Source: Kocuria rosea subsp. polaris (GTDB lineage: Bacteria > Actinomycetota > Actinomycetes > Actinomycetales > Micrococcaceae). Taken from it: a stretch of 64,000 bases of DNA. Below, piece by piece: positions 17,080-27,630 of this stretch; the first letter of the stretch is position 1; each line of letters opens with the position of its first letter. The DNA is taken from contig MLDA01000003.1 in NCBI GenBank assembly GCA_023896275.1, positions 62,001 through 126,000 on the forward strand, written 5' to 3'. The position numbers were made by a program, and so were the translations under genes. Under the pieces are notes generated by a model. That model saw only the letters and a list, made by a program, of their open reading frames with translations. It was not told where the DNA came from and did no database searches.

Positions 17080-18282
17080 GTGTACATTTCGCACCTCTCC
17101 CTGACGGACTTTCGAAGTTATGCCCAAGCTGACCTCGAGCTCTCCCCTGGGACCACGGTGCTGGTCGGATCGAATGGCGTTGGGAAAACCAACGTCGCGG
17201 AAGCCATCGGGTACCTGGCCACACTCTCCTCCCACCGGGTGACCACCGATTCCGCCCTTTTACGTTTTGGCACGGAACGAGCTCTCGTCAGGGCCCAAGT
17301 CGTGCGGACGTCGCATGCCACAGCGGTCGAGCTCGAGATCACCCGCGGCAAGACGAACCGGGTGCGCATCAACCGCGCTAACCCGGTTCGCGCACGCGAT
17401 ATTCTCGGCATCGTTCGTACCGTCCTCTTCGCTCCGGAGGACCTCGCACTCGTCAAGGGAGATCCCTCGGCCCGCCGGCGGTTTCTCGACGACCTGTTGG
17501 TTGTCCTCCAACCTCACCAGGCCGCGACACGGAGCGACTACGACCGGGTACTCCGTCAACGCAACGCCTTGCTGAAGTCCGCCCGCGCCGCGGGAAAGCT
17601 GACGACGAATCACGAGGCGACACTTGATGTTTGGGACCAGCACCTGGCCCAGGCAGGGGCACGGGTTCTGCGGGGCCGATTCGATGTCCTCGCACAGGTC
17701 GCCGGGCCATTGGCTGCCGCATACGCGTCGCTGACCGATGGCTCCAAGATCGCCTCGGCCCACTATCGCTCGACGATCGTTTCCGACATCGAGGACGACG
17801 GAGAGGCAACCGTCCAGCTGGACGGGAACGCGGACGCGCTGCTCGAGTCATCGGCAAGCGAACTTCAGGAGCGGATCCTCGCGGCGCTGACGGCGAAACG
17901 GCAGCAGGAGGTTGAGCGAGGCATGACTCTTGTAGGCCCTCACCGCGACGAGCTCTTGCTCACCCTCGGTGGAGTGCCGGCGAAGGGATACGCCTCGCAC
18001 GGTGAGACCTGGTCACTTGCTCTGTCGCTCCGGCTGGCGTCATACCAAGCCATGCTCGAGGACGATTCCCGGCCCGGGGCGGGGCCGATCCTCATCCTCG
18101 ACGACGTTTTCGCGGAGTTGGACGCGGACCGGCGGGCCCGCTTGGCGAAAGTCGTCGCGGACGCTGAACAGGTCCTGGTGACGGCCGCCGTCGAGGCCGA
18201 CGTGCCCGATTCCCTCAAGGGGCACGTCCTGCGCGTCACCCCCGGAGCCATCCACGCCGCCGGGGAGGGGCCGGGCGTATGA
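17080..18282 (+). CDS. recF: DNA replication and repair protein RecF
   Basis: RecF is an SMC-like ATPase that loads RecA at gaps with RecO and RecR. The 400-residue protein shows Walker A GSNGVGKTN near residues 29-37, the ABC signature region near 305, and Walker B LILDDVFAELD near 340. The start YISHLSLTDFRSY is typical. The stop overlaps the dciA start as ATGA, suggesting translational coupling. Confidence 0.96.
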   Translation: MYISHLSLTDFRSYAQADLELSPGTTVLVGSNGVGKTNVAEAIGYLATLSSHRVTTDSALLRFGTERALVRAQVVRTSHATAVELEITRGKTNRVRINRANPVRARDILGIVRTVLFAPEDLALVKGDPSARRRFLDDLLVVLQPHQAATRSDYDRVLRQRNALLKSARAAGKLTTNHEATLDVWDQHLAQAGARVLRGRFDVLAQVAGPLAAAYASLTDGSKIASAHYRSTIVSDIEDDGEATVQLDGNADALLESSASELQERILAALTAKRQQEVERGMTLVGPHRDELLLTLGGVPAKGYASHGETWSLALSLRLASYQAMLEDDSRPGAGPILILDDVFAELDADRRARLAKVVADAEQVLVTAAVEADVPDSLKGHVLRVTPGAIHAAGEGPGV

Positions 18283-18857
18283 ACCGGGACCGCGACGCGG
18301 CGACACCCGAGCCCAGGCGCAATGCGACGCCGGAGCCCCAGTTCGACGCTGCGCATGCCATGCTCAACAGGATGCGGCTCATCGCCGAGAGCCGCGGCGA
18401 GGCCCGAATCGACGCCAAACGTGCGGCAGCCATCGCCGACCGACAAGCGGCCGCGCGGGCCCGACGGTCCAAGCGCACGGAATCAGCGATGTACGACAAC
18501 GGCCGCGATCCACTCGGAGTAGGCGCCGTCATGGACCGGCTTGTGCGTAACCGTGGGTGGTCGTCGCCCGTTGCCGTCGGGTCGGTTCTCTCGGAATGGA
18601 ACGCGCTCGTCGGGCCCCAGATCGCGGCGCACTGCCAGCCCGAGAGCTTCGAGGCGAGCACCGTTGTCGTCCGCTGCGATTCGAGCAGCTGGGCGACCCA
18701 GTTGCGCTTGCTCAGCCACAACCTGCTCAAGACCTTCGACGAGAAGCTGGGTCATGGGGTCATCACGACGATCCAGGTGCTGGGGCCCCAGGCGCCGTCG
18801 TGGCGACGTGGTCGGCGGACGGTTGAGGGGCGTGGCCCCAGGGACACATACGGGTAG
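18279..18857 (+). CDS. dciA: DUF721 (DciA-like) protein
   Basis: The 192-residue protein carries a C-terminal DUF721 domain (from about residue 85: DRLVRNRGWSSPVAVGSVLSEW..., then LTVVVRCDSSSWATQLR-type strands to about 160). The N-terminal half is charged and Arg/Ala-rich. DUF721 proteins include DciA, which helps load the replicative helicase in bacteria lacking DnaC or DnaI. The place between recF and gyrB is the conserved actinobacterial one. The helicase role is inferred from the family. Confidence 0.85.
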   Translation: MNRDRDAATPEPRRNATPEPQFDAAHAMLNRMRLIAESRGEARIDAKRAAAIADRQAAARARRSKRTESAMYDNGRDPLGVGAVMDRLVRNRGWSSPVAVGSVLSEWNALVGPQIAAHCQPESFEASTVVVRCDSSSWATQLRLLSHNLLKTFDEKLGHGVITTIQVLGPQAPSWRRGRRTVEGRGPRDTYG

Positions 18858-19022
18858 ACGAATGCGACGCCCGAAGCATGCCGCGTGACGCATGAAACGG
18901 TGAAGCGTCCTAGGGCGCGTTCAACGCCGCGGCTATAGAGACCCTCACGAACGAGGTTCATCGCGGTTCTGGGCCAGTTTTTTGGCTTTTAGCGGCATAT
19001 TGCTGCCCAAACGGACCAAGTT

Positions 19023-21227
19023 TTGACGTCCGACGCGCTAGAATTGTGGCAGACCGCTTCCCTAAGTACTGAGGAGTCTGCAGCGCCTGTGGATACTGAG
19101 AACACCGAACCCCAAGGACCAGCTGACGAAACGCTGGTCGGGGGTACCGCTGACGCGGGACCCAACGACACAACGGGGGCGACGTCAGGGGCGCCGAACA
19201 AGGTGACCAACGACTACGGGGCCAGCGCGATCACCGTGCTTGAAGGGCTCGAAGCCGTCCGCAAGCGGCCCGGAATGTACATCGGGTCCACTGGCGCGCG
19301 CGGTCTCCACCACTTGGTCTACGAAGTCGTGGATAACTCCGTCGATGAGGCCCTGGCCGGCTACTGCGATCACATCAAGGTCATCCTGCAGGCGGACGGC
19401 GGCGTCCGGGTCCAGGACAACGGACGCGGCATCCCCGTGGACATGCACCCGACCGAGGGCAAACCCACGGTCGAGGTCGTCATGACGATCCTGCACGCCG
19501 GCGGCAAGTTCGGCGGCGGCGGCTACGCCGTGTCCGGCGGCCTGCACGGCGTCGGCATTTCGGTTGTGAACGCGCTCTCAAGCCGCGTCGAGACCGAAGT
19601 TCGCCGCCAGGGCCACGTCTGGCGGATGGGCTTCGCCGACGGCGGCGTCCCGCAGAACGAGCTGACCCGCGAAGAGGAAACGACCGAAACGGGCACGACG
19701 CAGACGTTCTACCCGGACATCTCGATCTTCGACGCCATCGACTTCGACTTCGAGACCCTGCGCGCCCGCTTCCAGCAGATGGCCTTCCTCAACAAGGGCC
19801 TGCGCATCACGCTGACCGACGAGCGCCGCCCCGACGACTCGGCGGACGACGTGACCGACCCCGAGAACGAGGGGCCAGGCGAACTCGAACACGGCGCATC
19901 GGACCAGGACGACGAGCCGAAGCACCGCGTCGTCGACTACCTCTACGAGGACGGCCTGCTTGACTACGTCAAGCACCTGAACGCCTCCAAGAAGGTCGAG
20001 CTGGTGCACCCGGACGTCATCGCGTTCGAGTCGGAGGACGATGATCGGAAGATCTCCGTCGAAATCGCGATGCAGTGGACGTCCGCGTACTCCGAGTCCG
20101 TGCACACGTACGCGAACACGATCAATACGCACGAGGGCGGCACGCACGAGGAAGGCTTCCGCGCAGCGTTGACGTCTCTGATCAACCGCTATGCCCGCGA
20201 GAAGAACCTGCTCAAGGAGAAGGACGACAACCTCACCGGCGACGATATCCGCGAGGGTCTGACAGCCGTCATTTCCGTCAAGCTCTCCGAGCCCCAGTTC
20301 GAGGGCCAGACCAAGACGAAACTGGGCAACTCCAGTGCTAAGGGATTCGTCCAGGGTGTGGTCAACCAGGAACTCGGCGATTGGCTTGAGCGCAACCCGA
20401 ACATCGCGCGCGACATCGTGCGCAAAGCGCTCATGGCTTCCCAAGCCCGGCTCGCTGCCCGCAAGGCACGAGACAACGCCCGCCGCAAGTCCCCTCTCGA
20501 AACGTTCGGGATGCCAGGCAAGCTCTCGGATTGCTCGTCCAAGAACCCCGCAGAGTGCGAGGTCTACCTGGTCGAGGGTGACTCGGCTGGCGGCTCCGCC
20601 AAGCGCGGCCGCGACCCCCGCACCCAGGCGATCCTCCCGCTGCGCGGGAAGATCCTCAACGTCGAGCGCGCCCGCCTCGACAAGGCCCTGGGTAACGCCG
20701 AGGTGCAGTCGATGATCACCGCTTTCGGCACCGGTATCGGCGAAGAATTCGATATGGCGAAGCTGCGGTACCACAAGATCGTGCTTATGGCCGATGCCGA
20801 CGTGGACGGCCAGCACATCACCACGCTGATGCTGACGCTGCTTTTCCGCTACATGCGCCCGCTGATCGAACACGGCTACGTGTTCCTCGCGATGCCGCCG
20901 CTGTACAAGATCAAGTGGTCGAACGCCGCGCACGACTACGTCTTCACCGACGCAGAACGCGACGCCAAGGTCCGCGAGGGTCTGGCCGCCAACCGCCGCC
21001 TGCCGAAGGACAACGGCATTCAGCGCTACAAGGGTCTAGGCGAGATGGACTACTCCGAACTGTGGGACACCACCATGGACCCCGCCCGGCGCACGTTGCA
21101 GCAGGTCACCATGGACGACGCCGCGGCCGCGGATCAGATCTTCTCCATCCTGATGGGCGAAGACGTGGAATCGCGCCGAAACTTCATCCAGCAGAACGCA
21201 AAGGACGTGCGTTTCCTGGACATCTGA
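19023..21227 (+). CDS. gyrB: DNA gyrase subunit B
   Basis: GyrB is the ATPase subunit of DNA gyrase. The frame shows the GHKL ATPase motifs ([14 protein letters not shown], then [12 protein letters not shown], then [15 protein letters not shown]) and the TOPRIM motifs ([16 protein letters not shown], then DADVDGQHI). An acidic insert lies near residues 265-300 ([19 protein letters not shown]), where some actinobacterial GyrB proteins vary. The frame opens at TTG 19023 (734 residues). A GTG at 19089 with a GAGGAG site at 19071-19076 and one at 19203 are alternative starts, so the first 20-60 residues are uncertain. Confidence 0.95.
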   Translation: MTSDALELWQTASLSTEESAAPVDTENTEPQGPADETLVGGTADAGPNDTTGATSGAPNKVTNDYGASAITVLEGLEAVRKRPGMYIGSTGARGLHHLVYEVVDNSVDEALAGYCDHIKVILQADGGVRVQDNGRGIPVDMHPTEGKPTVEVVMTILHAGGKFGGGGYAVSGGLHGVGISVVNALSSRVETEVRRQGHVWRMGFADGGVPQNELTREEETTETGTTQTFYPDISIFDAIDFDFETLRARFQQMAFLNKGLRITLTDERRPDDSADDVTDPENEGPGELEHGASDQDDEPKHRVVDYLYEDGLLDYVKHLNASKKVELVHPDVIAFESEDDDRKISVEIAMQWTSAYSESVHTYANTINTHEGGTHEEGFRAALTSLINRYAREKNLLKEKDDNLTGDDIREGLTAVISVKLSEPQFEGQTKTKLGNSSAKGFVQGVVNQELGDWLERNPNIARDIVRKALMASQARLAARKARDNARRKSPLETFGMPGKLSDCSSKNPAECEVYLVEGDSAGGSAKRGRDPRTQAILPLRGKILNVERARLDKALGNAEVQSMITAFGTGIGEEFDMAKLRYHKIVLMADADVDGQHITTLMLTLLFRYMRPLIEHGYVFLAMPPLYKIKWSNAAHDYVFTDAERDAKVREGLAANRRLPKDNGIQRYKGLGEMDYSELWDTTMDPARRTLQQVTMDDAAAADQIFSILMGEDVESRRNFIQQNAKDVRFLDI

Positions 21228-21293
21228 CGGGCGTTATCACCAGTCAGACACCCAGACCTGCGCGGATGCAGAATTAGTTAGAGGAAGAACTCG

Positions 21294-23984
21294 ATGAGCG
21301 ACGAGACCCCAGAGAACCAGCCGGAGCACGCACCCGAGGACGTCGAAGCGACGATCATCGCGCCGGCTCCGGTCACCGAAGAAGAACTCGACCGGATCGA
21401 ACCGATCGACCTGCAGACGGAGATGCAGCGCTCCTACCTGGACTACGCCATGGCCGTGATCGTCGGCCGCGCGTTGCCCGATGTGCGCGACGGCCTGAAG
21501 CCGGTGCACCGCCGCGTGCTCTATGCGATGTACGACGGCGGCTACCGCCCGGAACGCTCGTACAACAAGTGCGCCCGCGTCGTCGGTGAGGTCATGGGCC
21601 AGTACCACCCGCACGGTGATACGGCCATCTACGATGCGCTGGTCCGCCTGATCCAGGACTGGGTCATGCGCTACCCGCTCGCGCTCGGCCAGGGCAACTT
21701 CGGTTCCCCGGGCAACGACGGTGCGGCCGCCCAGCGTTATACCGAGACCAAGATGGCCCCGCTGGCCATGGAGATGGTCCGCGACATCGACGAAGAGACC
21801 GTCGATATGCAGGACAACTACGACGGCAAGAACCAGGAGCCGACGATCCTGCCGGCCCGTTTCCCGAACTTGCTCGTCAACGGGTCCTCGGGCATCGCCG
21901 TCGGCATGGCCACGAACATCCCCCCGCACAACCTGCGAGAGGTCGCCGACGGCGTCCAGTGGTTCCTGAAGAACCCGGAGGCCCCGAAGGAAGAGCTCCT
22001 CGAGGAGCTCATCCGCCGCGTCAAGGGGCCCGACTTCCCCACGGGGGCCACCATCCTCGGGCACAAGGGCATCGAGGACGCCTACCGTACCGGCCGCGGA
22101 TCCATCACGATGCGCGCAGTGGTCAGCGTTGAGGAACTCCAGGGGCGAACGTGCCTCGTCATCACCGAGCTCCCCTACCAGGCGAACCCCGACAACCTCG
22201 CCGTGAAGATCGCGGATCTCGTCAAGGACGGGAAGATCCAGGGCATCGCCGACATGCGCGACGAGACCTCGGGCCGCACCGGCCAGCGCCTCGTCGTCGT
22301 GCTCAAGCGCGACGCCGTCGCCAAGGTCGTGTTGAACAACCTCTACAAGCACACGGACCTGCAGACGAACTTCTCGGCCAACATGTTGGCCATCGTCGAC
22401 GGGGTACCGCGCACACTGTCCCTGGACGCGTTCATCCGCCACTGGGTGGCGCACCAGATCGAGGTCATTGTCCGGCGCACCAAGTACCGGCTGCGCAAGG
22501 CAGAGGAGCGCGCGCACATCCTGCGCGGCCTGCTCAAGGCCCTCGACGCGATCGACGAGGTCATCGCCCTGATCCGGCGCTCCCCCACGGCGGACGAAGC
22601 CCGCGAGGGGCTGAAGACCCTGCTCGAGATCGACGACGTGCAGGCCCAAGCGATCCTCGACTTGCAGCTGCGCCGCCTCGCCGCGCTGGAGCGCCAGAAG
22701 ATCCAGGACGAACACGCGGAACTCGAAGCCCGCATTGCCGACTACAAGGCGATCCTCGCCGACCCGGTGCGCCAGCGGTCGATCATCTCCGAGGAGCTCG
22801 CCGAGATCGTCGACAAGTACGGCGATGACCGCCGCACGAAGATCCTCATGGGTTTCGACGGCGACATGTCGATGGAGGACCTCATCCCCGAGGAAGAGGT
22901 CGTCGTCACCATCACCCGCGGCGGCTACGTCAAGCGGACCCGCATCGACCAGTACCGGTCGCAGAACCGCGGGGGCAAGGGCATCAAGGGCGCGACCCTG
23001 CGCGGGGACGACGTCGTCGAGCACTTCTTCGTCACGACGACGCACAACTGGCTGCTCTTCTTCACCAACCACGGCCGGGTCTACCGGGCCAAGGGATATG
23101 AGCTCGCCGACGGCGGGCGCGACGCCAAGGGCCAGCACGTGGCGAATCTCATGGCGTTCCAGCCGGAGGAGACCATCGCCCAGGTCATGGAGCTCAAGTC
23201 CTACGATCAGGCGCCATTCCTCGTGCTCGCGACCCGGAACGGTCTCGTGAAGAAGACCCGACTCGAGGACTACGACACGAACCGCTCTAACGGCCTCATC
23301 GCCGTCAACCTGCGCGACGGCGACGAACTCGTGGCCGCCCGCCTCGTCGACGAGACCGACGACCTCATGCTGGTCTCCCGCAACGGCCAGTCGTTGCGCT
23401 TCACCGCGACGAACGACGCGCTGCGCCCCATGGGCCGCAACACCTCGGGCGTCACGGGCATGAAGTTCAAGGACGAGGACGTACTGCTCAACGCCAACGT
23501 CGTCACCGACGATTCTTACTCCCTCGTCGTCACCGACGGTGGATATGCCAAGCGGACCCGGATGGACGAGTACCGAGTCCAGGGCCGCGGCGGATACGGG
23601 ATCAAGGTCGCCAAGCTGGCCGAACAACGCGGAGGCCTCGCCGGCGCGATTGTGGTCAGCGAGGACGATGAGGTGCTGGTTGTCATGGAGTCCGGCAAGG
23701 TTGTGCGTTCACGCGTCGACCAGGTCCCAGCCAAGGGCCGCGACACGATGGGAGTCATCTTCGCCAAGCCGGACAAGAAGGATCGCATCATCGCAGTCGC
23801 ACGGAACTCGGAGAGGGGACTCTCAGCGGACGCTGATGAGGATGCAGTACCGTTGGATCCTGAAACTACGAACGACGCGGTAGATACTGCGTCCGAAGCC
23901 ACCGCCCAAACCGAGACCCCGCACGAGGCTGAGATGCCAGCGGAGTCGGGCGAGGCAGCCAATACTGACGGAGGTAACGCGTGA
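21294..23984 (+). CDS. gyrA: DNA gyrase subunit A
   Basis: GyrA cuts and rejoins DNA in the gyrase A2B2 complex. The 896-residue protein has the catalytic tyrosine in [12 protein letters not shown] near residue 147. The quinolone-determining segment reads [10 protein letters not shown], with Thr where Escherichia coli has Ser83. The C-terminal beta-pinwheel carries the GyrA box as QNRGGKG near residue 562, which marks a gyrase rather than topoisomerase IV. The last 60 residues form an acidic Glu/Ala/Thr-rich tail. The ATG has GAGGAAG about 7 bases upstream. The stop overlaps the next gene's GTG. Confidence 0.97.
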   Translation: MSDETPENQPEHAPEDVEATIIAPAPVTEEELDRIEPIDLQTEMQRSYLDYAMAVIVGRALPDVRDGLKPVHRRVLYAMYDGGYRPERSYNKCARVVGEVMGQYHPHGDTAIYDALVRLIQDWVMRYPLALGQGNFGSPGNDGAAAQRYTETKMAPLAMEMVRDIDEETVDMQDNYDGKNQEPTILPARFPNLLVNGSSGIAVGMATNIPPHNLREVADGVQWFLKNPEAPKEELLEELIRRVKGPDFPTGATILGHKGIEDAYRTGRGSITMRAVVSVEELQGRTCLVITELPYQANPDNLAVKIADLVKDGKIQGIADMRDETSGRTGQRLVVVLKRDAVAKVVLNNLYKHTDLQTNFSANMLAIVDGVPRTLSLDAFIRHWVAHQIEVIVRRTKYRLRKAEERAHILRGLLKALDAIDEVIALIRRSPTADEAREGLKTLLEIDDVQAQAILDLQLRRLAALERQKIQDEHAELEARIADYKAILADPVRQRSIISEELAEIVDKYGDDRRTKILMGFDGDMSMEDLIPEEEVVVTITRGGYVKRTRIDQYRSQNRGGKGIKGATLRGDDVVEHFFVTTTHNWLLFFTNHGRVYRAKGYELADGGRDAKGQHVANLMAFQPEETIAQVMELKSYDQAPFLVLATRNGLVKKTRLEDYDTNRSNGLIAVNLRDGDELVAARLVDETDDLMLVSRNGQSLRFTATNDALRPMGRNTSGVTGMKFKDEDVLLNANVVTDDSYSLVVTDGGYAKRTRMDEYRVQGRGGYGIKVAKLAEQRGGLAGAIVVSEDDEVLVVMESGKVVRSRVDQVPAKGRDTMGVIFAKPDKKDRIIAVARNSERGLSADADEDAVPLDPETTNDAVDTASEATAQTETPHEAEMPAESGEAANTDGGNA

Positions 23985-24685
23985 GCACCCCTAACACCCC
24001 ACGTCCGGGAGCGCCCCGGCCCGCAGGTAATCAGGAGTCCCGCCCGTCAGGCACGGGCCGGCCCGCGGCCCGGCCGGCCGACAAGCCCGTGAGCAACGGC
24101 CGGGATGCGGCCGGTTCCAAGCCCGCCCCGGCGCGGCCCGCACCGCAGAAGCCCGCCGGCGCGAAGCCCGCACCGGCTGCCGCCAAGCCGGCAGGTCAGC
24201 GTCCCGCTGCCGCCAAGTCGGCGGGGCAGCGTCCCGCGGGCGCGCAGACCGCTGGTCAGCGCCCCGCGGGTGCGCGACCGGCTGGACAGCAGCAGAAGCT
24301 CGTCCGCCCGGCACCGAAGGCCAAGGTCCGCAAGGCTCGCCTGTTGGTGAGCAAGCTGGATCCCTGGTCCGTCTTGAAGCTGTCGTTCCTGCTCTCGGTG
24401 GCGCTGGGCATCGTGACCGTTGTCGCCGCCGTCGTGTTGTGGACCGTGCTCGATCTGACGGGCGTGTTCGACAGCGTTAACAACCTCCTGAGCGAGATCG
24501 CGGGGTCGGAGAGCAGCTTCAACCTCGCGGAGATCGCGTCGCTGGGCCAGGTCGCCGCGTTCGCGACGATCATCGCGGTGGTGAACGTCGTGTTGATCAC
24601 TGCGATCTCCACGCTGGCAGGCGTCCTCTACAACATCTCGGCCTCCCTCGTCGGCGGTATCGGCGTCACGCTGACCGACGACTAG
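23981..24685 (+). CDS. DUF3566 membrane protein with Ala/Pro/Gln repeat tail
   Basis: The C-terminal 115 residues match the DUF3566 family regularly found after gyrA in Actinobacteria. They hold two membrane helices (about 130-153 and 187-210) joined by a loop, and the motif [19 protein letters not shown]. The first 110 residues are low-complexity, with an irregular 8-9-residue repeat around AGQRPAGA (five or so copies, residues 65-105). The function of DUF3566 is unknown to me. The GTG overlaps the gyrA stop, so the gene is probably coupled to it. Confidence 0.85.
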   Translation: MSTPNTPRPGAPRPAGNQESRPSGTGRPAARPADKPVSNGRDAAGSKPAPARPAPQKPAGAKPAPAAAKPAGQRPAAAKSAGQRPAGAQTAGQRPAGARPAGQQQKLVRPAPKAKVRKARLLVSKLDPWSVLKLSFLLSVALGIVTVVAAVVLWTVLDLTGVFDSVNNLLSEIAGSESSFNLAEIASLGQVAAFATIIAVVNVVLITAISTLAGVLYNISASLVGGIGVTLTDD

Positions 24686-24705
24686 GCTTCACTCGGCCGG
24701 CAAAC

Positions 24706-24756
24706 GGGGCCGCCGGGCCGTGTCCTTCGACACGTTCCGGCGGCTCCGATTTGTTT
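24706..24756 (+). terminator. Terminator after gyrA-DUF3566
   Basis: GGGGCCGCCGG and CCGGCGGCTCC form a long stem (one G-T pair) with an inner CGTGTC...GACACG hairpin, followed by GATTTGTTT. It lies 20 bp past the DUF3566 stop. Confidence 0.8.
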
Positions 24757-24805
24757 GGATGCAAACACGTGTTGTAGAGTCTTATCTCGGTCCAAGAGGC
24801 CAAGG

Positions 24806-24879
24806 GGGCGTATAGCTCAGGCGGTTAGAGCGCTTCGCTGATAACGAAGAGGTCCCAGGTTCAAGTCCTGGTACGCCCA
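24806..24879 (+). tRNA. ileT: tRNA-Ile (GAT)
   Basis: The 74-nt gene folds as a cloverleaf. The acceptor arms are GGGCGTA and TACGCCC with discriminator A, the anticodon loop is CTGATAA with anticodon GAT, and the T-loop is TTCAAGT. CCA is not encoded. The position after gyrA is typical of Actinobacteria. Confidence 0.96.
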
Positions 24880-24906
24880 CGGAATCCCCTTCCGGAGGAG
24901 GAACGC

Positions 24907-25023
24907 ATGCGTAAGCTGGTGGCACTGGCTGTCGCGATTGCGGGAATCCTCGCTTATCGGAAATGGCGGGAAACCGAAGAGGAAAAAGCAGTCTGGTCCC
25001 GGGAAACCGATCGAGTAGACTGA
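24907..25023 (+). CDS. DLW-39-like small membrane-anchored protein
   Basis: A 38-residue frame (MRKLVALAVAIAGILAYRKW..., ending RETDRVD) lies between tRNA-Ile and tRNA-Ala. It has a good ribosome site (GGAGGAA at 24894-24900) 6 bp before the ATG. One hydrophobic helix (residues 4-17) precedes a charged tail. Size, position after gyrA/DUF3566 and the helix-AYRKW pattern match the DLW-39 family of actinobacterial mini-proteins, although the eponymous DLW reads VWS here. Function unknown. Confidence 0.75.
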   Translation: MRKLVALAVAIAGILAYRKWRETEEEKAVWSRETDRVD

Positions 25024-25032
25024 TCCTCGTGC

Positions 25033-25105
25033 GGGGGCATGGCGCAATTGGTAGCGCACCTGCTTTGCAAGCAGGGGGTTAGGGGTTCGAGTCCCCTTGC
25101 CTCCA
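25033..25105 (+). tRNA. alaT: tRNA-Ala (TGC)
   Basis: The 73-nt cloverleaf has acceptor arms GGGGGCA and TGCCTCC (one G-T pair), discriminator A, anticodon loop TTTGCAA with anticodon TGC, and T-loop TTCGAGT. CCA is not encoded. Confidence 0.96.
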
Positions 25106-25112
25106 CCGCATG

Positions 25113-25146
25113 AAAGGCCCCGGGCATCGCCCGGGGCCTTTCTTCG
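25113..25146. terminator. Bidirectional terminator between tRNA-Ala and the glycosyltransferase
   Basis: AAAGGCCCCGGGC (25113-25125) and GCCCGGGGCCTTT (25129-25141) form a perfect 13-bp stem with a 3-base loop, flanked by short A and T runs. It serves the convergent tRNA and glycosyltransferase transcripts. Confidence 0.88.
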
Positions 25147-25965
25147 TTAAACCGTGCGCGTGAGTCCCGCATGGAGGTAGCGCAGGGCCTTCGCAGGATA
25201 ATAGATGGCCATGAAGATCAACGGGGGGATCTTCAGCAGCGGTCGATTGATCTGGTGAGCGCGGTAGGTCCGGTCGAACCGGGTCACGTAGTAGCGGTAG
25301 TCCTTCGGCGAGTCCTCCAGCCGTCGCGCCGACATCCCGGCGATCATGTCCGGCACGTAGCGGATCAGCATGTCGTGCTGGGCCATGTGCACGGAGATGT
25401 CGATGTCCTCGTGCATCTGGTCCTCTTCGTCGCGGCAGACCTCACCGGCTACTTTCTCCCAGGCAGACGCGCGCAGCGCCATGTTGGAGCCGAACAGGAA
25501 ATGGTATTGCCGGTAGGCCACCTTGAGCACGAGCTGCCGGATCCTGTCGTCGGCTTTGAGCCCGAACCTGCGCAGCGGCATGTCGTAGTAGAGGACCGGT
25601 CCCGTCGCACCATCCACGGCCGGGTCAGCGAACGTCTCCGCGACGCGCTCCACCCACGTCGGCTCGATGAGGGAATCGGCATCGATGCGGCCCAGCACCT
25701 GACCCGTGGCGGAAGCCAACCCGAAATCGCGGGTTGGGATGAGCCCCTGGTGCTCGTCCTGGCGCAGGAGCCGGATGGGTGACTCCGGAAACTCGTGGGC
25801 GACCTGCTGCACGATCTTCGCCGTCGAGTCCGTGGAACGGTTGTCGACCACGATGATCTCGTGCGCGGGCACCGTCTGATAGATCGCCGCCTCGACGCAC
25901 TGCCGGATGACTGATTCTTCGTTGTAAGCCGGAATGATGATCGAAACGCTCGGTCTGCCAGTCAC
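25147..25965 (-). CDS. Family 2 glycosyltransferase
   Basis: The protein (272 residues from this GTG) is a GT-A fold glycosyltransferase of family GT2. The N-terminal VSIIIPAYNEESVIRQCV is diagnostic, followed by VVDNRSTDSTAKIV and the DxD-type GRIDADSL near residue 95. A Lys/Arg-rich C-terminus with the hydrophobic patch IPPLIFMAIYYPAKALRYL suggests membrane association. Donor and acceptor cannot be read. The frame opens three codons earlier at TTG 25974; GTG 25965 is slightly preferred because the family begins just before the first strand. No clear ribosome site decides it. Confidence 0.85.
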   Translation of the reverse strand: MTGRPSVSIIIPAYNEESVIRQCVEAAIYQTVPAHEIIVVDNRSTDSTAKIVQQVAHEFPESPIRLLRQDEHQGLIPTRDFGLASATGQVLGRIDADSLIEPTWVERVAETFADPAVDGATGPVLYYDMPLRRFGLKADDRIRQLVLKVAYRQYHFLFGSNMALRASAWEKVAGEVCRDEEDQMHEDIDISVHMAQHDMLIRYVPDMIAGMSARRLEDSPKDYRYYVTRFDRTYRAHQINRPLLKIPPLIFMAIYYPAKALRYLHAGLTRTV

Positions 25966-26015
25966 AAGTGTCAATGTACCAGTGTGTCGGTGCGCTCCCG
26001 GGGAACGCGCAGAGA

Positions 26016-26056
26016 ACGACGGCGGCCGGTCGCGTATCGCAACCGGCCGCCGTCGT
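26016..26056 (-). terminator. GC-rich hairpin downstream of the coiled membrane protein
   Basis: ACGACGGCGGCCGGT (26016-26030) and its exact complement at 26042-26056 form a 15-bp stem with an 11-base loop, 33 bp past the stop of the gene at 26089-26859. There is no clear U-run, so it may be a terminator or RNA-end stabiliser. Confidence 0.55.
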
Positions 26057-26088
26057 GCCTGATCGGGGGAGGAAAGTCTCCCTCGCGC

Positions 26089-26859
26089 CTACTTGTCGCC
26101 GGAACCGCCGTTCACGGCATCCTTGGCCTCAGCGACGGAGGCCTCCGTCTCGTTGCTTTCGGCCGCGACCGGGGCGGGCTCAACCGGAGTCGGGGTCTTC
26201 CACGGGTCCTCTACGGGCTTCGACGCCCTCCAGGCGGCAACGCCGGCCGCCGCCGCCGCGGCGATCACCAGGAAGATCACGAGGCCCTTCTTGCTGCCCT
26301 TGCTGCGCGCCTTCTCAGCCTTCTTGAGCTCCTTGGACGCCTGCTTGGCGGCGGCGACGGCAGCCTTCTGGGCCTTCTTGATGGTCTTCTTGTTGTGAGT
26401 GACCTTGGCGACGGTCCGCTCGACCTGCTCCGGGACCCGCAGATCCTCGAGCCGGTGCGCGGTGTAGTCCGCGGCCTCGCCGAGCTTGGCGCTGGCCGTC
26501 GGGATGTAGTCGTAGACCACACGGTCGCGGGCGTGGTGCAGCGCCGGGGTGGTCTTGTCCAGGGTCGCCTGGATCTTGGGGGAGGCCTCGTCGACGAACT
26601 TCGACAGCTTGGGACCGAACTTCGAGAGTTCCTCCTGAATGCGCGGGGTCACCTTGGCGACGCCGTCGGACAGCTCGGTTGCTGCCCGCTGGACGCCGGC
26701 CTGAACCTTCGGCGAAGCGGCTTCGAGCCCCTTCTCGACGCGCGGCGCTGCCCACGTCACGGCGGCATCGACACGAGGGGCGGCCCAGTCGCGGGCGTTC
26801 TCTACCGACGTCGTAACCGAATCGCCCAGGTCGCGGGCTACACGTTCTGACTTTTTCAC
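26089..26859 (-). CDS. Ala/Lys-rich coiled membrane protein, DUF5324-like
   Basis: The 256-residue protein starts with about 125 residues of amphipathic repeats built on AAPRV/ASPKVQ units (WAAPRVDAAVTWAAPRVEKG is the clearest). A basic Lys/Ala-rich stretch (about 158-196), one membrane helix (about 197-215), and an acidic Pro/Glu/Ala tail follow. It resembles actinobacterial hypothetical proteins grouped as DUF5324; that label is from memory. No catalytic motif is visible. The GTG start has GGGAGGAAACC immediately upstream. It lies alone, divergent from ppiA. Confidence 0.6.
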   Translation of the reverse strand: MKKSERVARDLGDSVTTSVENARDWAAPRVDAAVTWAAPRVEKGLEAASPKVQAGVQRAATELSDGVAKVTPRIQEELSKFGPKLSKFVDEASPKIQATLDKTTPALHHARDRVVYDYIPTASAKLGEAADYTAHRLEDLRVPEQVERTVAKVTHNKKTIKKAQKAAVAAAKQASKELKKAEKARSKGSKKGLVIFLVIAAAAAAGVAAWRASKPVEDPWKTPTPVEPAPVAAESNETEASVAEAKDAVNGGSGDK

Positions 26860-27033
26860 AGGTTTCCTCCCGTAGGTATCTAGCCTCTCCCGCTCCAGCC
26901 TACGCCGTGTGTGTAGGCCAGACCACGTTTCGCCCTGTCCTCCGGGTGAGATCCCAGCAGATTTTCACTGAACGCGTAGTGAACCCGTGCCACACACCGC
27001 ACATGTGGCTCTTGTGCATGGAACAATGAAGCC

Positions 27034-27579
27034 ATGACTGCAATCCCCACGCACAAGGCGACTATCCACACGAACCTCGGCGACATCGAGGTCAACTTGT
27101 TCGGCAACCACGCCCCGAAGACCGTGCAAAACTTCGTCGGCCTGGCCAGCGGCGAAATCGAGTGGACGCACCCGCAGACCGGCGAGAAGCAGGTGGACAC
27201 GCCCCTCTACGACGGCACGATCTTCCACCGCATCATCTCCGACTTCATGATCCAGGGCGGCGACCCGCTCGGCATGGGTGTCGGTGGCCCGGGCTACCAG
27301 TTCGACGACGAGATCAGCCCGGACCTGAACTTCACCGAGCCGTACAAGCTGGCCATGGCCAACGCCGGCATCCAGATGGGCCGCGGCACCAACGGCTCGC
27401 AGTTCTTCATCACGTCGGTCCCGACCACGTGGCTGCAGGGCAAGCACACCATCTTCGGCGACGTCACCGACGAGGCCTCCCGCGCCGTCGTTGACCAGCT
27501 CAACACCGTCGCCACCGACGGCCGCGACAAGCCGCTCGAGGACGTCGTGATCTCCAGCATCGACGTCGTTGCCGTCTGA
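27034..27579 (+). CDS. ppiA: Cyclophilin-type peptidyl-prolyl cis-trans isomerase
   Basis: The 181-residue cytoplasmic cyclophilin speeds prolyl isomerisation during folding. Core motifs are FHRIISDFMIQGGD near residue 66, AMANAGIQMGRGTNGSQFFIT near 106 (shown in part), and LQGKHTIFGDV near 133. No signal peptide is present. Gene position near gyrA and the rhomboid gene matches Rv0009 (ppiA) of mycobacteria. Confidence 0.95.
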   Translation: MTAIPTHKATIHTNLGDIEVNLFGNHAPKTVQNFVGLASGEIEWTHPQTGEKQVDTPLYDGTIFHRIISDFMIQGGDPLGMGVGGPGYQFDDEISPDLNFTEPYKLAMANAGIQMGRGTNGSQFFITSVPTTWLQGKHTIFGDVTDEASRAVVDQLNTVATDGRDKPLEDVVISSIDVVAV

Positions 27580-27630
27580 CAAGCATGATCCGATGCCGCC
27601 CGTGATTCCGGACGGCGTCACCACCGAGCT

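Noticed and set aside
19023-19044. TTGACG and TAGAAT near the gyrB start as a promoter
   Set aside because: Spacing is only 10 bp, too short for a sigma-70-type promoter, and it lies inside the longest gyrB frame.
19578-20933. 451-residue open frame on the - strand across gyrB
   Set aside because: Antisense shadow; gyrB motifs are unambiguous.
21237-23627. 796-residue open frame on the - strand across gyrA
   Set aside because: Antisense shadow of gyrA with no family motif.
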